This document shows positions 16,415 through 24,807 of a stretch of DNA of 47,827 nucleotides, piece by piece. The position numbers were made by a program, and so were the translations under genes. The DNA comes from Bacteroidales bacterium (GTDB lineage: Bacteria; Bacteroidota; Bacteroidia; Bacteroidales; VadinHA17), in assembly GCA_024763075.1 (NCBI GenBank), contig JANTGF010000023.1, positions 1 through 47,827 on the forward strand, in the 5' to 3' direction. The notes beneath the pieces were generated by a model. It made no database searches. It was not told where the DNA came from and worked only from the letters and a program-made list of their open reading frames with translations. How positions within the stretch are numbered: position 1 is the stretch's first letter; each line of letters opens with the position of its first letter.

Positions 16415-18784
16415 TTATTCATATTTCAGCGTTTCTGCAGGATTGGTGACAGATGCCCTGTAACTCTGGTATCCAATTGTAATCCAGGATAAAAGAATGG
16501 TTATCACACTGGCGGCAATAAAATACAGATACGGCATATCTATTTTGTAGGCATAATTATCCAGAAATTTTTGAATAATATACCATGAAACCGGCCAGGC
16601 AAACAAAGTTGCAAGGAGTATCCAGATGGAGAATTCCCGAATGATCATTTTCAGGATTTCATTCGAATTTGCACCCATTACTTTCCTTATCCCGATTTCT
16701 TTTGTGCGCTGAACCGTGGTAAAAACAGAAAGACCAAACAAACCCAGAAGTGTAATTAAAATAGCCAGGATGGTCAGAACGTACAGGACTGTTTTCATCT
16801 TTTTTTCCTGTAAGTAGGATTGTGCCAGATCATTTTTTAAAAAACTGAAAATAAATGGTTCATCCCTTTCAACTTCCTTCCAGACTGTTTTTGTACTTGC
16901 CAGAAAACTTTTAATGTTCCCGGTTTGAAACTGAATATTCAAAACATCAAAACCAGCGTATGGCTTATTCGTAAATATCAGAGGCATAATCTTTTGGTGC
17001 ATGGGAGCAAAATGGAAATCTTTAACCACCCCAATGATCTCGTGTTTGCCGCTTCTGGAAATTATTTTACCAATGGGATCCTCCCAGTTCATCATTTTTA
17101 CAAAGGACTGATTCACCATATATTTTGATTTATCACCCGGGTTCAGTGAAAAGTTCCGGCCTGAAACAACTTCCAGTTTATAGGTCTTGATGAAATCTTT
17201 GTCCACATCCACCACATTGATCATTACAGGTTTTTCTTTTCCTTCAGGAAAATAGCCATTCATAGTTAATCCAGAACCTAATGGAGCCGACGAAGCACTT
17301 ATTGCCTTGATCTCAGGCAGGGATTTTAGTTTTTCCTTCAGAAGATTGTAGTTCTTTCTGGCATCACCACTGATCAGCGGAACAATTAATATGTGATCTT
17401 TTTCAAATCCGGTTTTTTTGTTTAGTATATAGTTAAACTGCTTGTTAAATGAAGCGGTACTGATAACCAGTATAATGGAAATTATGAACTGGAAAAGAAG
17501 CAGTATATTAAAAAATCTTTTCTTACTCATTCCGGTGAAACGCTTTCCGTGTATTACCTCAATCGGGCTGAAAGAGGATAAATGAAAAGCAGGGTAGTAT
17601 CCGGCTATGAGTCCGATAAAGATGGCAAGCAGGGGAAGTAAAATAATGAGAAACTGATGTCCTGAACCAAATAATTGCAAATCTTTATTTAGAAAGGTAT
17701 TGAGTCCGGGTAAACTTATTTCAACCAGAACCAGGGCAATAACAAGAGCAAACAAGCTCATACCCACAGATTCTCCCATAAACTGGGAGATCAGATTCCT
17801 TTTTTTTGCACCGAAGACTTTTCGTACGCCCACTTCTTTTGCCCGCGTACTACTATAGGCCGTTTTGAGATTGACGAAATTTATGATGGACAGTGAAAGG
17901 ATGAATAAAGTAACGATGATGAAGATAAGGATGTACCCCGGAGAACCCTTCGGACCGTAACTGTCTTCAGCTGCTGAGTGCATGTAAATACGACTTAAAG
18001 GCTCAAAAACAGGTTCCAGATGTGCTCCGTATTGCTCGTATTTCTGATTGATATGCCGGAACATGAAATCCTTTGTTTTTCCTTTGAATGACTCAATTGG
18101 GTAGTCGGTCGTAAAAACAAGGTAGGTTACAAATTGCCAGCCTCCGTCCCATCCCAGGAACATTGCAGATTCGTGATTAAGTGAACTAAAAGAGATAAGT
18201 CCGTCAAACTGTATCGTCGAATTTGGTGGAGGATCTTTAATGATACCGGTAACATTTAAGAGCTTATCACTATTTAAACGGATGGTTTTTCCAATGGCAG
18301 CTCCATCCGGAAATAACCTGTATGCCGTAGATTCGCTCAGGACGATGGAAAAAGGGGCGGAAAGGGCTGTGTTTTTGTCTCCTTCAATTAAGGGGAAGGA
18401 AAAAATCCGGAGGAAGGATGAATCAACATAACTCAATTTATCGCAATGAATACTTTTGTCTTTTATGGCAAGATACCCTGGAGCGGGAGTCCTGACACGC
18501 GCAAAATCAATAACTGCGGGGAACTCATCATAAAAAGACGGTCCTACAGCAGCAGTAATGGCACTTCCCGTACTTTCTCCTTCTTTTGTGGTTTCCTTCA
18601 AAGACACCCTGTAAATCTGATCTTTGTTTTTATGGAATTTATCAAAACTCAGTTCATAACGGATAAACAGTAACATGATGATAGCAATGGAAATTCCAAA
18701 GGCAAGACTGAACAGGCTTATGGCTCCCTGTAACGGACCTTTCAGAAACAGTCTTTTGTACAATCTGTATAGCTGGCCAAACAT
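16415..18784 (-). CDS. MacB/FtsX-type ABC transporter permease
   Basis: The 789-residue inner-membrane protein has the duplicated architecture of Bacteroidota ABC permeases: a first transmembrane helix (about 20-42), a periplasmic MacB core domain, three helices of an FtsX domain (about 285-410, with STRAKEVGVRKVFGAKK), another helix and periplasmic domain, and a second FtsX domain (about 665-789, with RTKEIGIRKVMGANS). Members couple to a separate ATPase and move lipoproteins or peptides, or act as mechanotransmitters. No ATPase gene is adjacent. It is transcribed toward the glycosidase pair but separated from it by about 90 bp. Confidence 0.9.
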   Translation of the reverse strand: MFGQLYRLYKRLFLKGPLQGAISLFSLAFGISIAIIMLLFIRYELSFDKFHKNKDQIYRVSLKETTKEGESTGSAITAAVGPSFYDEFPAVIDFARVRTPAPGYLAIKDKSIHCDKLSYVDSSFLRIFSFPLIEGDKNTALSAPFSIVLSESTAYRLFPDGAAIGKTIRLNSDKLLNVTGIIKDPPPNSTIQFDGLISFSSLNHESAMFLGWDGGWQFVTYLVFTTDYPIESFKGKTKDFMFRHINQKYEQYGAHLEPVFEPLSRIYMHSAAEDSYGPKGSPGYILIFIIVTLFILSLSIINFVNLKTAYSSTRAKEVGVRKVFGAKKRNLISQFMGESVGMSLFALVIALVLVEISLPGLNTFLNKDLQLFGSGHQFLIILLPLLAIFIGLIAGYYPAFHLSSFSPIEVIHGKRFTGMSKKRFFNILLLFQFIISIILVISTASFNKQFNYILNKKTGFEKDHILIVPLISGDARKNYNLLKEKLKSLPEIKAISASSAPLGSGLTMNGYFPEGKEKPVMINVVDVDKDFIKTYKLEVVSGRNFSLNPGDKSKYMVNQSFVKMMNWEDPIGKIISRSGKHEIIGVVKDFHFAPMHQKIMPLIFTNKPYAGFDVLNIQFQTGNIKSFLASTKTVWKEVERDEPFIFSFLKNDLAQSYLQEKKMKTVLYVLTILAILITLLGLFGLSVFTTVQRTKEIGIRKVMGANSNEILKMIIREFSIWILLATLFAWPVSWYIIQKFLDNYAYKIDMPYLYFIAASVITILLSWITIGYQSYRASVTNPAETLKYE

Positions 18785-18975
18785 GGGTGATTCTAATTGT
18801 AAAAAATACAGACAGGTTGATAAATTTGTTACATTAGAAACAAATCACACCAGATCCTTTCGTTATTGTTAACTAATTCGATTTTATCATTTATCATGCC
18901 AAAGAATGTAATCAATTATATAAGTGATAATTAAATATATAGTTCAGTTTTAAGAGTTCTCAGAGGTGTACGGTT
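18785..18975. other. Spacer upstream of the ABC permease
   Basis: No gene or confident promoter is visible in this A/T-rich stretch. Its left end must contain the permease promoter. The hairpin AGGTGT/ACACCT at about 18964-18969 and 18981-18986 straddles its right end and the stop of the gene remnant beside it. Confidence 0.4.
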
Positions 18976-19077
18976 TTATAACACCTGAGTACGAATATGA
19001 CCAGCAATGTCTAAATATGGTGAAAAGGCATCAAGAGCCAATGGTTCAATGGTAATACATATATCATCAGGCTTGCT
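18976..19077 (-). pseudogene. Gene remnant, 33 codons, unidentified C-terminus
   Basis: On the minus strand an open stretch reads SKPDDICITIEPLALDAF and continues SPYLDIAGHIRTQVL before a stop at 18976-18978. It has no start codon and is preceded by an in-frame stop. The composition looks like a genuine protein C-terminus (perhaps a TIM-barrel sugar enzyme), but I cannot name the family. It follows the dehydrogenase remnant directly and is likely part of the same decayed operon. Confidence 0.45.
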
Positions 19078-19099
19078 TCATGATTTTCATAAGACTTCG

Positions 19100-19246
19100 T
19101 CATTTATCTTCGAACTCTAATAGTATTTTAAATACAGAAGAAGGGTCTTTTGCCCATTCTGCTAATGCTTTGGGCGCTTCTTCAATGCTTACTATCCGGC
19201 TGAACATTAAAATTCTGACAAATCTGAAAAAAATTATCCAACCAGG
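19100..19246 (-). pseudogene. Remnant of a zinc-type alcohol/polyol dehydrogenase C-terminus
   Basis: The minus-strand frame between stops at 19247-19249 and 19100-19102 reads 48 codons ending FSRIVSIEEAPKALAEW, AKDPSSVFKILLEFEDK. The I-x-E-A-P-x-A-L-x-x-W-A-x-D-P pattern followed by FKIL is the usual ending of medium-chain zinc dehydrogenases, where the substrate-domain helix ends near the C-terminus. No start and no cofactor-binding domain exist upstream, so this is a truncated gene tail. Identification rests on wording typical of the family. Confidence 0.55.
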
Positions 19247-19257
19247 TTAAACGCTTA

Positions 19258-19346
19258 CGATCTCATTTTTCTGCAATCGAAATATTCTCCTCCGGTAAAG
19301 AAACCTGCATTGAATATAGCCGAATCAAATATTTTCTTCACTTTGA
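19258..19346 (-). pseudogene. Remnant of an aldo/keto reductase (sugar dehydrogenase type)
   Basis: Directly after the stop of the carboxypeptidase gene, another minus-strand frame reads VKKIFDSAIFNAGFFTGG followed by EYFDCRKMRS and a stop at 19255-19257. The xAxFNAGFxTGGxxFDYR pattern is characteristic of bacterial aldo/keto reductases of the L-fucose/D-threo-aldose 1-dehydrogenase group. The piece covers only about 25 residues of a protein of about 320. The break lies right at the end of the M14 reading frame. Confidence 0.45.
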
Positions 19347-20600
19347 TCAGTATTTCTTACTTTTTTTAAGCAGGATTGCTATGAGTTCATAAGCTGCAGT
19401 TTCTCCTCTTTTGCTTATTACATTGCGGTCAGTATTATCCCCTACCTCATAAGTAATAGATTCAGATCTGAGCTCATTAAAGAACCAGTTCTTTGAGATT
19501 TGGGCTGTAAAACCGGTTAGTTCAGCAGTAAAAGGATGATCAGGAAACTTTTTATTAATGGCATTGAGCCAATCCATAGCAATCCCTGATTTCCCCGGAA
19601 GATTATTTTTATCAAACAAATAAAATAAATCTTTTTGCGTAGAATGAAAATCAACAGAAAACCGGACTTTGGCATTTTGCTCATTTATAACCGTAAGTAA
19701 AAGCTTTCTTAATCCGGATGTTTCAGGCTGGTTGAAAAAACGCCAGTCACGATTCAGATCAACCCCTCCTGCATTATGCCGCCAATGACCATTGTCCACC
19801 CCGTCAGGATTTATCATTGGAACAACAATAATTTCAAATTTCTTCCTGAACCTCTTTGCTTTCCGGCTGTCGCCTGCAAGGGTTTCCACAAAAGCGATCA
19901 TTTCTTTATACCCGGTAATTTCAGGTGGATGCTGACGGGATAAAACAACAAGCAGGTTCTTCCTGTCGGATTCTGAAATACGGAGTGCAACAAGGGGCCT
20001 TTCCTGAACAGTATGGCCAATAACAAGTTTTTCAATATAGGGTTTTTTCGCAAGCTCATCCGTCCACTTTTGCATGGAGGCAGAGGTCATTAATTCCTGT
20101 GCCGAGACCCATGTGGTGTCTTCCCCGATATGAACTCTGAAAAAAGCAACAGAATCTTTAGGTTGGGAAAGTAAATCCCCTGATTCAATGAGTGTCCATT
20201 TTTTTCCGTCATGGCTGAGTTTTGGTGGATACCTGTGCCGGCCATGCTCATAATGTAATTGGATATACAAAACTTTTTCACCGGTTCCCCAAATTTTAAA
20301 TGCGTACCAGGGACTCATGTTAATCGGATGATTTTCAGGTCGGATCAACACAGAGATAGTACTGTCATTCAGTAAACTGACATGACTTAACCGGGCTCCG
20401 TCAAACTTATTTCCAATGCTTACTCCAATGGAAGAAAAGGCATAATCTTTCTTAAGCTGGAAGTCTATCGGACGCGACCGGGTATCAACAAGATCAGCAG
20501 GATTCGTTACTTCAGGCCAGTTTATCCATAAGGTTTGACCCTGACCCAGATAGAAAAACAACGTTATAAAAATAACGGTGAAAAAGGCTTTTAATTTCAT
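19347..20600 (-). CDS. Secreted M14 family zinc carboxypeptidase
   Basis: The 417-residue protein has a signal peptide (1-21), an N-terminal beta-sandwich (about 22-165) as found before the catalytic domain in cytosolic-carboxypeptidase-like M14 enzymes, and the catalytic domain (about 175-410). Zinc ligands are His224 and Glu227 (QHPPE) and His319 (DFHST); the substrate-binding motif NPDGVDNG and GGVDLNRDW (Arg284) are present, and Glu385 in TYEVGDN is the expected catalytic base. All key residues are intact. It should trim C-terminal residues or peptidoglycan-type peptides outside the cytoplasm. It is divergent from the ECF sigma gene; its downstream side is a graveyard of gene fragments. 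Confidence 0.88.
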   Translation of the reverse strand: MKLKAFFTVIFITLFFYLGQGQTLWINWPEVTNPADLVDTRSRPIDFQLKKDYAFSSIGVSIGNKFDGARLSHVSLLNDSTISVLIRPENHPINMSPWYAFKIWGTGEKVLYIQLHYEHGRHRYPPKLSHDGKKWTLIESGDLLSQPKDSVAFFRVHIGEDTTWVSAQELMTSASMQKWTDELAKKPYIEKLVIGHTVQERPLVALRISESDRKNLLVVLSRQHPPEITGYKEMIAFVETLAGDSRKAKRFRKKFEIIVVPMINPDGVDNGHWRHNAGGVDLNRDWRFFNQPETSGLRKLLLTVINEQNAKVRFSVDFHSTQKDLFYLFDKNNLPGKSGIAMDWLNAINKKFPDHPFTAELTGFTAQISKNWFFNELRSESITYEVGDNTDRNVISKRGETAAYELIAILLKKSKKY

Positions 20601-20732
20601 GATAACAACAATAGGGTTTACAGACTTTTTACTTCTTTTTAATTAAAAAATCAGAAATTGAAGATACGAAGAATTCTAATATTTCCATGAAAAAAATAAT
20701 ATTTCCCTTATGTTTACATCTTAAATAGTACT

Positions 20733-20765
20733 TTTGCATGTATGTTAAAGAGCTTTATATCTTTG
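20733..20765 (+). promoter_or_regulatory. Promoter of the ECF sigma gene
   Basis: TTTG at 20733-20736 and a perfect TATCTTTG at 20758-20765 are separated by 21 bases, matching the Bacteroidetes -33/-7 consensus; the start would be near 20772, 18 bases before the ATG. The -33 element is itself the end of another perfect -7 word, TACTTTTG at 20729-20736, which could serve a second, upstream start. Confidence 0.68.
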
Positions 20766-20789
20766 TATTCATAAAGGATATGATTTAAA

Positions 20790-21359
20790 ATGGTCAGAAT
20801 TGAATCAAGAATAGAGAAGATACTGAAAGGAGGGGATATAAATGCCTTTAGCGAGGTTTATTCAGAATTCTATGCCTCTTTATATGCCTGGTCAAGGAAA
20901 TACATTTCTGATCCTGATGAAGCAGAAGATATTGTTCAGAATGTGTTTATCGGGTTATGGGAGAAAAGAGAAAGCTTATCGATACATTCTTCGTTTAAAT
21001 CTTATTTGTATAGAATGGTTAGTAATTCCTGCCTGAATGTACTGAAACACAAGGAAGTTAAAAACGAATTTGCCCGTGATTTTAAAATTAGAATGATTGA
21101 GGAGGATAACCGGAGAATACAGGAAGAAGTAATTTCTGAAGAAATGAACAATGAAGGAATCATCAATGACTTAAAACTGGCCATTGACGAATTGCCGGAT
21201 AGTTGCCAGAGGATATTTAAAATGAGTCGTTTTTCAGCTATGAAAAATAAGGAAATTGCAAACGATTTGAATATTTCAGTACGTACGGTGGAAACCCAGA
21301 TTTACCGTGCATTAAAACTCCTGAGAAAAAAACTTGTAAAAGAGAAGCTTGTTTTCTGA
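20790..21359 (+). CDS. ECF RNA polymerase sigma factor
   Basis: The 189-residue protein is an extracytoplasmic-function sigma-70 factor. Region 2 spans about 20-95 (DEAEDIVQNVFIGLWEKRE, SFKSYLYRMVSN), and region 4 about 125-182 with the helix-turn-helix (MKNKEIANDLNISVRTVETQI). It has no other domain. Together with the FecR gene at 23.7 kb and the STN-bearing SusC it should form a trans-envelope switch that turns on the utilisation locus when substrate binds. Unusually, a BNR-propeller gene separates it from its presumed anti-sigma partner. Confidence 0.93.
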   Translation: MVRIESRIEKILKGGDINAFSEVYSEFYASLYAWSRKYISDPDEAEDIVQNVFIGLWEKRESLSIHSSFKSYLYRMVSNSCLNVLKHKEVKNEFARDFKIRMIEEDNRRIQEEVISEEMNNEGIINDLKLAIDELPDSCQRIFKMSRFSAMKNKEIANDLNISVRTVETQIYRALKLLRKKLVKEKLVF

Positions 21360-21407
21360 AATTAATTGTTGCGAAGTAATAGTATCTGGTTGATAAATAT
21401 ATAAATT

Positions 21408-23582
21408 ATGATAAAAATTAATATATTGATTCTGACTGTATTGATAAGTATGGCCAGCTTTGCACAGGATTATCAGGAATTGCCCCTGATTGATATTTCT
21501 CAGGAAACCAATCGTCAAGTTGTTATTGCAGAGGGAACCAAAGACATTTATCAGGGGCACCCGACTACCCTTTTATTACCGGATGGCAAGACCATGTTTT
21601 GTGTCTGGAGCATAGGTCATGGTGGACCTGCCGGCCCAATGGCTGTAAGCCACAATGGTGGTTATAGCTGGGAAAGAATGGATGAGCAGTTACCTAAAGG
21701 ATTTAAAAAACATATAAATTGTCCGAGTATTTACCGGATGATGGATATGCAAAGTGGGAAAATCAATCTTTGGGTTTTTTCGGCCCAACCCAATATGCCC
21801 CGCATTATGAGCAAAGATGGTGGAAAAACATGGGCTGAAATGCCTCCCCTGGGTTTTGAATGTGTCATGACCTTCAGTAGCATTGTACGGTTATCAGACG
21901 GTAACTATATGGGATTCTATCACCGAAGAAAAGGTTCAACCTTAGAAGTATTACAATCCAAAACACAAGATGGGGGTATATCCTGGTCTGAGCCTCAGGT
22001 TATTGCAGATGTAAAAGGAAAAGATCCATGCGAACCTTTCGTATTTCGTTCACCAAACCATAAGGAGTTGTGTTGTATTATGAGGGAAAATACACATAAA
22101 GGACGTAGTATTATGATGTTCAGCAGGGATGAAGGGAAAACATGGAGCGATATTTTTGATACCCCGTGGGGCTTAACAGGAGATAGGCACAAGGGATTAT
22201 ACACACCAGATGGCCGGTTGGTAATTGCATTTCGTGACAGGGCACTAAATAGTCCGACTTATGGGCATTTTGTAGCATGGGTAGGAACCTATGAAGATAT
22301 AAAGAAGAATCAGCCCGGAGAATATAGGGTAAAATTATTGAATAGTTATGCTGGTACTGATTGTGGATATCCCGGAATGGAATTGTTACCTGACGGAACT
22401 ATCGTTGCAACAACATACATTAAATACAAGGATGACAATAATAAACACTCTGTTGTTAGTACACGATTCAGGATACAGGAAACAGATGCAAAGAATGCAA
22501 AATATTTAATTGAAAATAGTAAAACAGGGAATGAAGCACCTCTTTTTCATATTCAGACACTTTTTAAATCTGAAAAAGCAAATTCAGCAAGGGGCCCACA
22601 TATAATTGTGGCTCCCGACGGAACTGTTCTGGCATTTGGCCGTTGGTGTAGTTCCATCCGGAGAAGTAAAGATAAAGGTAAAACATGGTCACCGGAAGAG
22701 AGTCTTGGTTTTAAAGGGGGTAATGTTTTGATAGATGATGCATTAGGAGATATTTTAATCATTGCTCCAAATCAAGAAAATCCATGCTTATACAGAAGCA
22801 GGGATAACGGATATACATGGAAAAAGGAAAATATTGTTATTAAACCAAACGCTATGGGCCATGGTTTAGGGAGAGTGCCCATTGATGTAGATGCAATGGA
22901 AACAGGTATTACACTTAAATATGGAAAGCATAAAGGGCGTTTGCTTATTGCCGGGCGAATACAGCCACCCGATGGAGATAATGCTCAGGAATACTGGATG
23001 TATAATTACAATACAGCAATGTATAGTGACGATCGGGGGAAAACCTGGCAGGTAAGTGATGGAATTATGACGGGAACAGGTGAAGCTGCCCTCGAAGAAT
23101 TATTGGATGGCAAAATTTATTACAACTCCAGATCACACATGTCGATTGACCACCGAAGGCGTATTGCATGGAGCCTGGATGGAGGGGACAGGTTTGTTGA
23201 CTGGTACGTATCTGATGATCTTTTTGAGGTTGGTGAACCATTCTACTTTAAATATGGGAGCAAACCAAGTTACGGATGCAGGGCAGGCTTGATTCGTATT
23301 CCCGATGGAATTACTAAAGGAAAAGATGTTTTACTTTATAGTTCACCGGACTGGAAAGGTGGATGGCGTTTTCAAATGACTGTATGGGCTTCTTTTAATG
23401 GTGCTGCCACATGGCCAATAAAACGGCTTATTGATCAGGGTTTTAGTGCTTATTCATCCCTGGCTGTCGATAAAGATGGTACCATCTATTTACTTTATGA
23501 AGGTGGTGAAAATCAATTGTATGATGAAACCAATATTGCAGTTCTTAATCTTAAGTGGCTACTTGGCGGAAAAGAATATTAG
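21408..23582 (+). CDS. Secreted BNR/Asp-box double-propeller protein (sialidase superfamily)
   Basis: The 724-residue product has a signal peptide (1-19) and at least seven Asp-box loops (S-x-D/N-x-G-x-x-W), e.g. SHNGGYSW at 81-88, SKDGGKTW at 135-142, SRDEGKTW at 239-246, then [16 protein letters not shown] and SDDRGKTW in the second half. Two propeller domains fit the length. The (F/Y)RIP motif that supplies the first catalytic Arg in GH33 sialidases is replaced by [11 protein letters not shown] near residue 50, so true neuraminidase activity is doubtful; another glycosidase or lyase activity, or binding only, is possible. It sits between the sigma and anti-sigma genes, 48 bp after the former. 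Confidence 0.78.
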   Translation: MIKINILILTVLISMASFAQDYQELPLIDISQETNRQVVIAEGTKDIYQGHPTTLLLPDGKTMFCVWSIGHGGPAGPMAVSHNGGYSWERMDEQLPKGFKKHINCPSIYRMMDMQSGKINLWVFSAQPNMPRIMSKDGGKTWAEMPPLGFECVMTFSSIVRLSDGNYMGFYHRRKGSTLEVLQSKTQDGGISWSEPQVIADVKGKDPCEPFVFRSPNHKELCCIMRENTHKGRSIMMFSRDEGKTWSDIFDTPWGLTGDRHKGLYTPDGRLVIAFRDRALNSPTYGHFVAWVGTYEDIKKNQPGEYRVKLLNSYAGTDCGYPGMELLPDGTIVATTYIKYKDDNNKHSVVSTRFRIQETDAKNAKYLIENSKTGNEAPLFHIQTLFKSEKANSARGPHIIVAPDGTVLAFGRWCSSIRRSKDKGKTWSPEESLGFKGGNVLIDDALGDILIIAPNQENPCLYRSRDNGYTWKKENIVIKPNAMGHGLGRVPIDVDAMETGITLKYGKHKGRLLIAGRIQPPDGDNAQEYWMYNYNTAMYSDDRGKTWQVSDGIMTGTGEAALEELLDGKIYYNSRSHMSIDHRRRIAWSLDGGDRFVDWYVSDDLFEVGEPFYFKYGSKPSYGCRAGLIRIPDGITKGKDVLLYSSPDWKGGWRFQMTVWASFNGAATWPIKRLIDQGFSAYSSLAVDKDGTIYLLYEGGENQLYDETNIAVLNLKWLLGGKEY

Positions 23583-23655
23583 CTTCAGGAAAATCAATTT
23601 TTTAACTATGAAAAATAATAATTTTATTTTTCCCGGTGGATTTGTAAGTAGTTTT

Positions 23656-23663
23656 TATTTTTG
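23656..23663 (+). promoter_or_regulatory. Possible -7 element before the FecR gene
   Basis: A perfect TATTTTTG lies 37 bases before the FecR start, but no TTTG at the right distance upstream. It may allow the anti-sigma, SusC and SusD genes to be transcribed apart from the sigma/BNR pair; an ECF-type promoter would look different and could not be recognised here. Confidence 0.3.
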
Positions 23664-23700
23664 AATTGTCTTTTATATAATCATGCCATAAATTCATAGG

Positions 23701-24795
23701 ATGGAAAAGATCAGTTTTGACGAAAATATTATTGTAAAATATTTACAGAATTTGGCATCTGAAAAGGAAATACAACTTTTGGATACATGGATTCATGCGG
23801 AAGCAAAAAACAGGGAGATCTTTGAATCATTCCAAATAATATGGAGTACATCAGAGCTGATCGATAAGGGACCTTCCGGTTCCCTGAATTTAAAAGATGA
23901 AAAGCTAAAATCCAATTTAAACTTAAAATCCAAACATAAGGATAATCTAAAATCCGGTAATTTGAGGATTTTTAAATCTGTTCTCAGGTATGCAGCCGTG
24001 GTAATTATAAGTGCAGGACTTTCCTGGCTGGCTTATAGTTATCTGGGAAATCCCCAAAAGGCAGAGATAAGTTACAATGAAGTTATTACCCCAATGGGGT
24101 CAAGAACGCATATTTTTTTGCCGGATGGCTCGGATGTGTGGTTAAATGCAGACAGCTATCTGAAATTTCCTTCGGTTTTTTCCGATAAATCCAGAGAGGT
24201 GGAATTAAAAGGAGAGGGGTATTTTAAAGTAAAAAAAGACAGTATGAGACAATTTATTGTTAGTACTTCTGATATTAAAGTTAAGGTGCTGGGAACTACG
24301 TTTAATTTAAAATCATATCCTGAGGAAGGAACCGTTGAGACCACTCTTGTTGAGGGGAAAATTGAGTTGCAGCGGACCAGGGCCGGCAAAAAAGGGAAGG
24401 TGATTACTATGGAACCCGAACAACGGGTAATGTATATTAAAGATGAAGGCAGGGTTGTTCTGTCTGAAATTAAGAAAATGAATGCTTCCATTGGCAGACC
24501 GGTAGTAGTTCCGGGAAATATTTTTATTGCAGATAGTGTAAAAACTGAAATTTATACTGCATGGAAAGATGGCCGGCTGATTATTGAAGATGAACCCCTG
24601 GAAGAACTGACTGTGAAACTGGAAAGGAAATTTGATGTAAAGATTATTTTTGAAAATGATAAAATCCGGAATTATAAATTTACAGGTATCCTTGAAAATG
24701 AAACATTGGAGCAAGTGCTGTATGCAATGGAATTATCATCACACATAAAGTACAAAATTGATAAAAAAAACGTTTACCTTGAATCCCTTAATTAA
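23701..24795 (+). CDS. FecR family anti-sigma factor
   Basis: The 364-residue inner-membrane protein binds the ECF sigma factor with its cytoplasmic N-terminus (about 1-90) and receives the signal from the SusC N-terminal domain in the periplasm. A single transmembrane helix lies near 95-115 (AAVVIISAGLSWLAY). The periplasmic FecR domain follows (TPMGSRTHIFLPDGSDVWLNADS, shown here in part as GSRTHIFLPDGSDVW; LKGEGYFKVKKD; FNLKSYPEEGTVETTLVEGK in part), then a DUF4974 domain (about 290-364, DEPLEELTVKLERKF). The SusC gene starts 12 bp after the stop, so the two are co-transcribed. Confidence 0.94.
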   Translation: MEKISFDENIIVKYLQNLASEKEIQLLDTWIHAEAKNREIFESFQIIWSTSELIDKGPSGSLNLKDEKLKSNLNLKSKHKDNLKSGNLRIFKSVLRYAAVVIISAGLSWLAYSYLGNPQKAEISYNEVITPMGSRTHIFLPDGSDVWLNADSYLKFPSVFSDKSREVELKGEGYFKVKKDSMRQFIVSTSDIKVKVLGTTFNLKSYPEEGTVETTLVEGKIELQRTRAGKKGKVITMEPEQRVMYIKDEGRVVLSEIKKMNASIGRPVVVPGNIFIADSVKTEIYTAWKDGRLIIEDEPLEELTVKLERKFDVKIIFENDKIRNYKFTGILENETLEQVLYAMELSSHIKYKIDKKNVYLESLN

Positions 24796-24807
24796 CTAAC
24801 CAAAGAG

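Noticed and set aside
21408-23582. Canonical GH33 neuraminidase (nanH)
   Set aside because: The RIP arginine motif is not present, so only the superfamily is named.
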